From an uncultured Lachnospiraceae bacterium (GTDB lineage Bacteria; Bacillota; Clostridia; Lachnospirales; Lachnospiraceae), in assembly GCA_905209865.1 (NCBI GenBank), contig CAJLUP010000015.1, forward strand, positions 1-25,581: a stretch of 25,581 nucleotides of DNA, read 5' to 3'. Position 1 is the first letter of the stretch. The number at the start of each line of letters is the position of its first letter. Below, piece after piece: positions 1 through 7,200 of the stretch. The position numbers and the translations under genes were made by a program. The notes beneath the pieces were generated by a model, which saw only the letters and a program-made list of their open reading frames with translations, was not told where the DNA came from and did not search any database.

Positions 1-35
1 CTCATCTATTTTGCAACAGCCCCTTTATTTTTGCC
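1..35 (-). mobile_element. possible insertion-sequence terminal end, cut by window edge
   Basis: Read on the minus strand, the first bases contain GGGGCTGTTGCAAAATAG. The GGCTGTTGCAAA-type string is reminiscent of terminal inverted repeats of some transposase families (IS6/IS1182-like ends) from memory. No transposase is visible in the window, so if this is an IS end the element lies to the left. The match is short and the call is tentative. Confidence 0.25.
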
Positions 36-145
36 AATGATAATTATACTCTAAGCGCCCTTATATTGTTTAGTTGTCGTTTTTTTACAACACCTATCAA
101 CAATTATCTACGCCAACCGTTAGTTGTTTTATTATTCAAAAAGAA

Positions 146-169
146 AAGTCCGCATTTTACAGCGAACTT
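146..169 (-). terminator. intrinsic terminator of the XRE regulator gene
   Basis: On the minus strand an AAGT-CGC stem (one mismatch) pairs with GCG-ACTT around an 8-nt loop, followed by a T-rich tract (TTCTTTTT). It lies about 20 nt beyond the stop codon of the XRE gene. The rest of 36-189 is AT-rich and I see no gene in it. Confidence 0.55.
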
Positions 170-189
170 CTAATACTTATAGCATTATT

Positions 190-513
190 TTATTTAGAAT
201 GTCTTAGAAATACTTCTATAACTTCATAGATTTTCTCTCTGTCATCGCTTGATAACTTAGAAATTTTCTCATTAAGCATTGAATTTTTAACGATATATCC
301 AGTATTTACAACATCTGCAAGAACCATATCAGCCGATACATCCAACGCATTTAATATAACTATAAAAGTTTCAAGTGATGGGACTTTCTCTCCACGCTCT
401 ACCATACCGATATAATTAGTAGACAATCCAGTTTTGTCTGCCAAATCTTCTTGCCTATACTTTTTCATAAGTCGGTACTTTCTAATATTTTTTCCGATTG
501 TATCAAGTTGCAC
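190..513 (-). CDS. XRE-family helix-turn-helix transcriptional regulator
   Basis: A 107-residue DNA-binding regulator. Residues about 8-62 form a classic XRE/Cro-C1 helix-turn-helix: the stretch RQEDLADKTGLSTNYIGMVE is the helix-turn-helix itself, followed by the typical RGEKVPSLETF and a hydrophobic helix. The remaining 40 residues are a short helical tail ending in a predicted dimerisation-like helix, with no enzymatic domain. The start is GTG at 513, supported by AAGGAGGT a few bases upstream. It stands alone with its own terminator (146-169) in an AT-rich block beside a decayed ORF, the setting of a mobile-element or toxin-antitoxin remnant. A GTATAG/CTATAC inverted repeat overlaps its likely promoter, so autoregulation is plausible. 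Target genes are unknown. Confidence 0.85.
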   Translation of the reverse strand: MQLDTIGKNIRKYRLMKKYRQEDLADKTGLSTNYIGMVERGEKVPSLETFIVILNALDVSADMVLADVVNTGYIVKNSMLNEKISKLSSDDREKIYEVIEVFLRHSK

Positions 514-548
514 CTCATCACCTCCTTGAGTTTGTTACCACAACCAAT

Positions 549-577
549 AGTATAGTTTATATATTGCTTTCTATACA
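549..577 (-). promoter_or_regulatory. candidate promoter/auto-operator of the XRE gene
   Basis: On the minus strand a TATACT -10 box (549-554) lies 17 bp downstream of a weak -35 (TGTATA, 572-577). Inverted 6-bp arms GTATAG (550-555) and CTATAC (571-576) overlap both boxes, the arrangement expected for a self-repressing XRE regulator. The -35 matches only 3 of 6 consensus bases, so the promoter is tentative. Confidence 0.35.
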
Positions 578-582
578 GCAAC

Positions 583-976
583 TCACCAGAAGACACGACA
601 ACTATTAGTGATGATATTCATGTATATTATGATATAATCCAGTCTTCGTCTGATACGCAATTTATTTATCTGCTTATCATCCAATTCTTTAATTACTACA
701 TAGCTATCATACTTTTCTCAATAGCCTTTTTTATGTATGATATTCATATTTTTGCTAAAATTTTTTTCGTCATTTATATAAAACCAAGTAAATCCTTTTT
801 CTGCTTTCCGCATTGGCTTTTGTAAATTACCTTTAACCCCTTCTTTAATAATTCGCTCTGCCTTTTCTTCTTCACAAAAATGGATAAGTCCTTTTGATTT
901 CAGTATTAAGATTTTCTTTAGGTGTATGATAAAGAAAATCTATAAAAATTTTTTTTATTTCCTCCAAAACATTCAT
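583..976 (-). pseudogene. decayed ORF, unknown family (frameshift plus internal stop)
   Basis: Reading from an ATG at 976 gives 34 codons beginning MNVLEEIKKIFIDFL before a stop at 872-874. A shifted frame from about 903 continues with protein-like composition (GLIHFCEEEKAERIIKEGV, then KGFTWFYIND), meets one in-frame TGA at 718-720, and runs on to a stop at 583-585. The two segments join into one plausible protein of about 125-130 residues if one frameshift and one nonsense change are repaired. The opening pattern 'hydrophobic-His-Phe ... I-I-x-x-G' recalls the N-terminus of ADP-ribosyltransferase-like or toxin-like folds, but I do not recognise a family and would not assign one. AT-rich composition matches the neighbouring XRE gene, suggesting both belong to one foreign block. 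Confidence 0.5.
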
Positions 977-1028
977 ATATCGTCTCCCTAAATCTGTTAG
1001 CAAATTTGAATGTATATCTACTCTAAAA

Positions 1029-1055
1029 ATGGGCAATCCGTATAGGACTGCCCAT
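1029..1055 (-). terminator. intrinsic terminator, minus strand
   Basis: An ATGGGCA/TGCCCAT stem continued by TCC/GGA (one mismatch) closes a short loop, and on the minus strand is followed by TTTTTAG. It is about 230 nt past the lysS stop and may be the end of the greA-lysS transcript or belong to the inserted block. Confidence 0.6.
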
Positions 1056-1090
1056 CAATACTTGTAGTTATGCGATTTTTTTCGCTCTGC

Positions 1091-1200
1091 ACCGTTTTCT
1101 GCATCAAATGATGTAAGTTTGATGTAAATCGCTGTTTTTTCAGAAATTCATCAAATGAAGTACATCTCGTTTATAAAGCAAAACGGTACATCGTTACATC
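1091..1200. repeat. GATGTA/TACATC motif cluster inside an inverted repeat
   Basis: The hexamer GATGTA occurs at 1110-1115 and 1121-1126, and its complement TACATC at 1161-1166, 1187-1192 and 1195-1200. A 10-mer CATCAAATGA is repeated directly at 1102-1111 and 1149-1158. The cluster is bracketed by inverted 8-mers ACCGTTTT (1091-1098) and AAAACGGT (1180-1187). Such spacing, including two copies exactly 11 bp apart, looks like a multi-site protein-binding array, for example recombinase arm sites or a complex operator. No gene is convincingly encoded; the minus strand has an open stretch of about 30 codons (1055-1147), which I do not trust. Confidence 0.5.
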
Positions 1201-1207
1201 ACGTCGA

Positions 1208-1283
1208 CTAACGTCTCCGTGTATTTTTCGCCTTATGTCGGTGTCCACAAGCGCCCACCGCCGCAAGGCTCATTTTTTTCAAA
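1208..1283. other. GC-rich intergenic segment with imperfect hairpin behind lysS
   Basis: This short segment is much richer in G+C than the AT-rich DNA to its left. An imperfect hairpin spans 1230-1269 (GCCTT/AAGGC and CGGTG/CACCG arms). On the plus strand it is followed by a T7 run, on the minus strand by no T tract, so it would terminate plus-strand rather than lysS transcription. A 21-codon minus-strand ORF (1208-1273) is present but unsupported. Confidence 0.35.
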
Positions 1284-3227
1284 TTAGTAGAGCTTTGCAC
1301 CTGCCGGAATGTGGTTATCTACCATAAGAAGATTTAAGCCTTCATGACCGTCTTCTTCGTGTACTGCTGAAATCAGCATACCCTCGGAGTCAATGCCCAT
1401 CATCTTTCTCGGCGGCAGATTTACGATTGCGATACAAGTCTTTCCAACCAGTTCTTCCGGCTCGTAATACTCGTGAATACCGCTTAAAATCACACGGTCT
1501 TTGCGTTCACCGTCGTCTAATGTGAACTTGAGAAGCTTCTTTGACTTCGGTACTGCTTCACAAGCCAAAATCTTAACTGCTCTGAAATCAGACTTCGCAA
1601 ATGTATCGAAATCAACCATTTCTTCAAAGATCGGTTCAATCTTCACATTGGAGAAATCAATCTTTTCCGGTGCTTCTTCTACATTTTTTTCAGGTGCTTC
1701 GGAAGCTGCATTTTTTACATCATTTTTCTTATTTACACCATCTAAGGACTTCATTGTCGGGAAGAGCAGCACATCTCTAATTGCAGCACTGTTAGTTAAA
1801 AGCATACACATTCTGTCGATACCGAATCCGATACCTCCTGTCGGCGGCATACCGATCTCAAGTGCGTTCAGGAAATCTTCGTCTGTTGTATTTGCCTCTT
1901 CGTCACCCTGTGCCAAAAGTTCTTCCTGCGCTTTGAAACGTTCTCTTTGATCGATCGGATCATTCAGCTCTGAATATGCATTCGCCATTTCCCAGCCGTT
2001 CATAAAGAACTCGAAACGCTCCGTATATTCTGGGTTCTCCGGTTTCTTTTTCGTAAGCGGTGAAATCTCAATCGGATGATCCATTACGAACGTCGGCTGA
2101 ATCAAATGTTCCTCAGCAAATTCTTCAAAGAACAATGACAAAATGTCACCTTTCTTATGATGTTCTTCATATTCTACATGATGCTCATCTGCAAGACGAC
2201 GCGCTTCTTCCAAAGTCTTAACTTCGTTCCAGTCAACGCCTGCATATTTCTTCACGGCATCTACCATTGTAATTCGTTCAAACGGTTTTCCGAGATCCAT
2301 CTCAACACCATTGTAAACAATCTCCGTTGTTCCGAGAACTTCCTGTGCCACATGGCGGTAAAGATTCTCTGTAAGATCCATCATTCCGTTATAATCTGTA
2401 TACGCCTGATAAAGCTCCATCAATGTAAATTCCGGATTATGTCTTGTATCAAGTCCTTCGTTTCTGAACACACGGCCGATCTCATATACTCTCTCAAGTC
2501 CTCCTACGATCAGACGTTTCAGATAAAGTTCAAGAGAAATTCTCAATTTCAAATCTTCATTCAAAGCGTTGAAATGTGTTTCAAACGGTCTTGCCGCCGC
2601 TCCGCCTGCATTGGCAACAAGCATCGGAGTTTCCACTTCCATAAATCCTTCGCCATCCAAATATCTCCGAATCGCGCTGATGATCTTTGATCGTTTAATA
2701 AATGTATCTTTCGCTTCCGGATTCATAATCAGATCCACATATCTCTGACGATAACGCATATCCGTGTTTGTCAGTCCATGGAACTTCTCCGGAAGAATCT
2801 GAAGACTCTTAGAAAGCAGTGTTACATGGGATGCGTGGATAGAAATCTCTCCTGTTTTTGTCTTGAATACTTCTCCCTCAATGCCGATCACGTCGCCGAC
2901 ATCAAGTTTCTTAAATTCTTTATAATTTTCCTCACCGATGCTGTCTCTCGCAACATATGACTGGATATTTCCCTTCAAATCCTGAACATTACAAAAAGAA
3001 GCCTTTCCCATTACTCGCTTGGACATCATACGTCCTGCGATGGAAACCTGTTTTCCTTCAAGTTCCTCGTAATTTTCTTTTACTTCCACACTGTGATGTG
3101 TCTGATTGTATTTCGTGATCACGAACGGATCTCTCCCGCTTTCCTGCAGCTCTGCAAGTTTCTCGCGGCGCACCTTTCTCAACTGATTCAGATCCTGTTC
3201 CTGTACATTCTTCTGCTCCTGTGCCAC
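1284..3227 (-). CDS. lysS: lysyl-tRNA synthetase (class II) with C-terminal tRNA-binding domain
   Basis: Charges tRNA-Lys with lysine. Residues about 60-140 are the anticodon-binding OB fold. About 170-490 is the class II catalytic core, with motif 1 around 176-202, motif 2 (RVYEIGRVFRNEG, 246-258, then HNPEFTLMELYQAY) and motif 3 (GIGFGIDRMCMLL, 465-477). The protein is 647 residues, about 150 longer than the usual bacterial enzyme. After a charged linker (about 496-530), residues 531-647 form an EMAP-II/CsaA/MetRS-C-type tRNA-binding domain (DFDTFAKSDFRAVKI ... NLPPRKMMGIDSEGMLISA). The start is GTG at 3227 with AAGGAG 8 nt upstream. It lies 112 nt downstream of greA and is probably co-transcribed from the promoter at 3933-3961. 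The hairpin at 3301-3324 could modulate read-through. Confidence 0.97.
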   Translation of the reverse strand: MAQEQKNVQEQDLNQLRKVRREKLAELQESGRDPFVITKYNQTHHSVEVKENYEELEGKQVSIAGRMMSKRVMGKASFCNVQDLKGNIQSYVARDSIGEENYKEFKKLDVGDVIGIEGEVFKTKTGEISIHASHVTLLSKSLQILPEKFHGLTNTDMRYRQRYVDLIMNPEAKDTFIKRSKIISAIRRYLDGEGFMEVETPMLVANAGGAAARPFETHFNALNEDLKLRISLELYLKRLIVGGLERVYEIGRVFRNEGLDTRHNPEFTLMELYQAYTDYNGMMDLTENLYRHVAQEVLGTTEIVYNGVEMDLGKPFERITMVDAVKKYAGVDWNEVKTLEEARRLADEHHVEYEEHHKKGDILSLFFEEFAEEHLIQPTFVMDHPIEISPLTKKKPENPEYTERFEFFMNGWEMANAYSELNDPIDQRERFKAQEELLAQGDEEANTTDEDFLNALEIGMPPTGGIGFGIDRMCMLLTNSAAIRDVLLFPTMKSLDGVNKKNDVKNAASEAPEKNVEEAPEKIDFSNVKIEPIFEEMVDFDTFAKSDFRAVKILACEAVPKSKKLLKFTLDDGERKDRVILSGIHEYYEPEELVGKTCIAIVNLPPRKMMGIDSEGMLISAVHEEDGHEGLNLLMVDNHIPAGAKLY

Positions 3228-3300
3228 TTTCTTATCTCCTTTCCCAAATAAATTTCGCTGCTTTCATCTCAATTCTGAAACATTCCTATACATGCTAATT

Positions 3301-3324
3301 CAGACCTCTTAAAAAAGAGGTCTG
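3301..3324. terminator. perfect hairpin between greA and lysS
   Basis: Ten-base arms CAGACCTCTT and AAGAGGTCTG flank a 4-nt loop. On the minus strand, the direction of greA-lysS transcription, the flank is AATTAGC rather than a T run, so this is at best a leaky terminator or processing element that could lower lysS relative to greA. The plus-strand flank (TTTATA) is also weak. Confidence 0.45.
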
Positions 3325-3339
3325 TTTATAATCATCTGT

Positions 3340-3825
3340 TTACTTTGAACGGCTGATTTCAAGCACTTTGTACCCGATTTCTCCTGCCTGTGTCTCTACG
3401 GTTACCGTATCTCCCACTTTTTTTCCGATCAATGCCTGACCAACCGGAGACTCGTTTGAAATCTTTCCTTCCAAGCTGTTCGCCTCTGTCGATCCTACAA
3501 TTTTAAATTCCATCTCTTCGTCAAATGTTATGTCAAATACTTTTACCGTACATCCGACATTGATCTTATCAAAGTCAACTTCATCTTCAACAACCACTTC
3601 TGCGTTTTTCAGGATTCCCTCAAGTTCTTCAATACGCGCTTCGATGTCTCTCTGCTCATCTTTCGCCGCATCATACTCCGCATTCTCGGAAAGGTCTCCC
3701 TGCTCTCTCGCCTCTTTAATCTTAGCTGCAACTTCTTTTCTCTTGACAACTTTAAGATTTTCAAGTTCATCCTCAAGTGCCTTTAATCCGGCATAAGTAA
3801 GTAATCTTTTCTTTGCCTCTGCCAT
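3340..3825 (-). CDS. greA: transcription elongation factor GreA
   Basis: Rescues backtracked RNA polymerase by stimulating transcript cleavage in the secondary channel. The N-terminal coiled coil carries the signature GDLSENAEYDAAKDEQ with the acidic tip residues that position the catalytic metal; the C-terminal half is the FKBP-like domain (SPVGQALIGKKVGDTVTVET). The reading frame is open from a GTG at 3858, but AAAGGAG lies 8 nt before the ATG at 3825, giving 161 residues, the normal family length, so I use that start. It is first in the greA-lysS unit, about 100 nt downstream of a consensus promoter. In clostridia I recall it commonly following dusB; here the GH2 gene intervenes. Confidence 0.97.
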   Translation of the reverse strand: MAEAKKRLLTYAGLKALEDELENLKVVKRKEVAAKIKEAREQGDLSENAEYDAAKDEQRDIEARIEELEGILKNAEVVVEDEVDFDKINVGCTVKVFDITFDEEMEFKIVGSTEANSLEGKISNESPVGQALIGKKVGDTVTVETQAGEIGYKVLEISRSK

Positions 3826-3932
3826 TGATAACGCTCCTTTTCTGTCTTTCTTTTTCACTGTTTTTTGTCTATTCCCGACAGGAAAACTTGTCCCTGCACG
3901 CTGTCTCTTTTAGTTTATTTCACAATTTCAAT

Positions 3933-3961
3933 ATTATAACCATCAAACCTCTTAATGTCAA
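3933..3961 (-). promoter_or_regulatory. consensus sigma-A promoter for greA-lysS
   Basis: On the minus strand TTGACA (3956-3961) and TATAAT (3933-3938) are both perfect matches with the ideal 17-bp spacer. Transcription would begin near 3926, giving a leader of about 100 nt before the greA ATG. Confidence 0.85.
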
Positions 3962-4171
3962 GGTTTTTGGCATAAACAGGGGAGTTTTTCCGTGTTTTTT
4001 ATTGTTTTTTTCTTTCCTGTATTTGCTTGTTTAAAGTATATATGCAATCTCATTTTTACGGCATCTGTTTCATATCGCACAAGGCAAATATTTTCTTTGC
4101 CATATGTAAAATATCTCGGCTTAATATATTGTCGTGCCATATTCCTGCAACAAGTCTGCCAAGCATAAAAT
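3962..4171. other. AT-rich intergenic stretch, no gene seen
   Basis: Between the greA promoter and the GH2 terminator I see no coding sequence on either strand. The only structure noted is a short inverted repeat GGCAAA/TTTGCC around 4084-4102. Open frames here lack ribosome binding sites and protein-like composition. Confidence 0.5.
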
Positions 4172-4198
4172 CAGAGCTGCCACTAAGTGACAGCCCTG
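4172..4198 (-). terminator. intrinsic terminator of the GH2 gene
   Basis: On the minus strand CAGGGCTGTCAC pairs (with wobble) with GTGGCAGCTCTG around a TTA loop and is followed by ATTTTAT. It lies about 30 nt beyond the GH2 stop codon and separates that gene from greA-lysS. Confidence 0.7.
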
Positions 4199-4227
4199 TG
4201 TTTTCCCGCATTATTTACGAGTCATAT

Positions 4228-7200
4228 TTATTTTCTTTTGTTTCTTTTGAAGATTGTCAGAGCCGCTCCGCCTGCAACTGCACCTGCAAGAACTACAAGT
4301 CCGATCATCAATGTTACATTGAAGTTATCGCCTGTCTGAACTGCTCCACCTTTGTTCGGCGTTTTTGTATTCGGTTTCTTGTCCGGATCTGCTTTCACCG
4401 ATACAGCTATGTCTGTCGACTGTCCGCCGTATGTTACTGTTACCTTCTTCGTATCCGCTGTCAATTTTGTGTTGAGACTTGGATTGAAGGAGAAATCTTT
4501 TGCTGTCTCCGGTCCGTATACAACAACTTTTGTTGTTCCGTCTGACATTGTTACTGTAAGGCTAAGTCCTGTCGGATCGAATTTATCGCCTTCTTTGTAT
4601 TCTGTCTTGGCCGGGTTTGCTTTGATTGCAACTTTTTCTACTGTCGGTTTTTCCGGATCTATCGGTGTATCAGCTTTCACTTCAATACCGATTTCTACCG
4701 TCTTGTCTGCATATGTTACAGCAACTTTAGTCATATCTTCTGTAAGTGCTGTACCAAGCGCCGGATCAAATGCAAAGTCTTTTGCTGTTTCGTCTCCGTA
4801 TACAACTTCTTTTGTTGTCTTATCTGACATCGTTACTTCAAGAACAAGTCCGTTCGGATCGAATTTATCGCCTTCTGTGTACTCTGTCTTCGGCGCTGTC
4901 TTCACTTCGATTCCTGTTACCTTCGGTTCTTCTTCCTTCGGATTAACCGTAATGATAATGTCTGCTGTTTTCTCTTTGTATGTTACAGTCACTTTCGTAT
5001 TCTTTGTAGTAAGCGCTGTATCCAATGTTGGGTCAAATGCAAACTGTCCTGCTGTTTCTGCAGTATATTCAGCTACATCTTTCACTTCACCATTATCATA
5101 TTTCACACCAACTTTAAGTCCTGTCGGATCGAATTTTTCACCCTCTGTGTAAGTTGTCTTCGTCGGCTGATTCTGAATCACAAGTTCTGTCGGCTTCGGC
5201 TCCGGTACTACCGGGTCATCTTCTGCTAATTTAACACGAATCTCAGCCGCACTCATAAACTTGTTTGCCTGTCCTCCATCACCATACGTTTCAACTCCTG
5301 TAAAGCGGATAAATTTCGCTTCAACCGGCTGTACAAACTGGGCAAGCTTCCAATCTGTTCCGTTTTCCCAAACTTGTGTTGCAGGTGTGATCTCCACTTT
5401 TGTCCAAGAATCGTCTGCACCTGTCATGCTCACTTCTACAGTATATGACTTCACACGACCATTCTGATCTCCGCCTGTAATATTGCCGCCCTTCGGCAAA
5501 TAACGAAGCGCATCAACTTTCTGAGCCTCTGCAAGTTCCATCACTACATAAAGGTTCTCGTTTGTTGTTGACGGATTCCAGCTTGAATGCCAGAACGTAT
5601 CATTCTTTTTATCGAATGCTTTCTCAATATCTGTACCATTATTAGGCTGTGTACTTCCTGCTGTCGCAGTGATAGTTCCGGTGTAATCCTTACTGTCATC
5701 TGCCGGATCTACTACTCCGAGGTTGATCACAAAGGTGTTCCGTGTCTTATGATCTTCTGATTCAATCAATACTTTTACAACATTATCCTTCGCCGGAAGA
5801 ACTGTTACAGCCGCATTGTCTTTTCCTTCCGGAACTACTTCCTGTACTGCTTTTTCTGCAACATTCCATGATCCTGCTGTAAGCGCTTCTGCCGGAGCTG
5901 CTTTGCCGTCTACAGTCAGACTCTTCAGTTCCGCTGTTGTGTTTGTTGTGAAGTCAGACTGATTTGCTCGATACAGTTCTGCTTCTACAATTCCCGTACA
6001 TGTAAATCCACCAGTCTTTCCTGCTGCATTCGGATTATTCACAACATGGATCTTTACAAATACAGCGCTTGTCGGAAGAAAATCATATGTGTATTCCACA
6101 ACACCAACGTCCGGAAGTTCTGTTGGATGTGTTTCTTTTGCTTCAACTTCTGTCCAAGTTCCTTCTTCTCCGGTTTCCGAAACATATATTTTCGTTGTGT
6201 TATCTACCGGATAAGTTGCTGCATGTTTGTCAGATCTAAAGAAAATCTTGATCTGATTGAATACTTGCTGAGTTGCATACTGGAATATAATATCAGCATC
6301 GTTATCCTGAGCTTCTTTACTGTTTTTATAGTTACTCCACATTGTAGAGTTCGTATTTCCGCCCTGATTTGCATCTACAGTTCTGTTTTCATCGCGAATT
6401 GCTTCCAAATCATCTGACTGCATCTCTAATGGAATATCCTGTGTCAGTTTCATCGCTTCTTTTGCAATATTATCCCCTACTGAATACGTTGCTTTCTGAA
6501 CACGAACTTTGGCATCAACTGGCATTTTTTCTCCAAATACATCTGCCGTTCCTTTTACCGATACAATTCCTTCTGCACTATATCCACCTTCCGGTTCTAC
6601 CCATGTTACCGGGAATGATGCCGTAAGGATTGTTCCATCTTCCATAACAGCAGGTCTTGATGTCGGAAGCTTCGGATCTACACCGATTGAAGTCGTTGTT
6701 GAATAATTCAAAATTGCCGCTACCGTGTCGATCATATTTACATTAACTGAAACTGTCTCTTTCTTCTCAACACCGTCAACGGAAAGAGTTCCTGCTACAC
6801 TGAAAGTACCCGCCTGACTGATCTGCTCTTCTGTAACATTCTCCCATGTTACTTTTCCTTTTGCTTCTGACTTATCTGTAAGAACAACGTCCAGTTCTGC
6901 CGGAAGCTGTGGCTGATTTCCAACTTTAACATAATAGTTCTTAGACATTTCTACACTACTGATTGCTTTTTCTTCTGCTGTGTTGTCTGAAGATGCTTCT
7001 GTTGTAATCGTCACTGTCTGTTCTTCCAGTCCATCAGCTTTCACTTTCACAGTGATTGTTCCTGCTGATTTTGTCGAACGAACGATACCTACAAGCTGTC
7101 CGCTGAATGCTTTTCTATTATCATCCCGATATGACTGATGATCTGAAGGTCTTCCGTTGTCAACACCTGCAAGCACTCCATCACCGCTTACTTCAAATGT

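Noticed and set aside
1208..1273. 21-codon minus-strand ORF just behind lysS
   Set aside because: No ribosome binding site and no recognisable product; the segment is better described as a GC-rich hairpin region.
3826..3858. Eleven-residue N-terminal extension of GreA
   Set aside because: The internal ATG at 3825 has the ribosome binding site and gives the usual family length; the extension would contain that site.
4352..5152. 266-codon plus-strand open frame
   Set aside because: Antisense shadow of the GH2 Ig repeats; its apparent periodicity only mirrors the real repeats.
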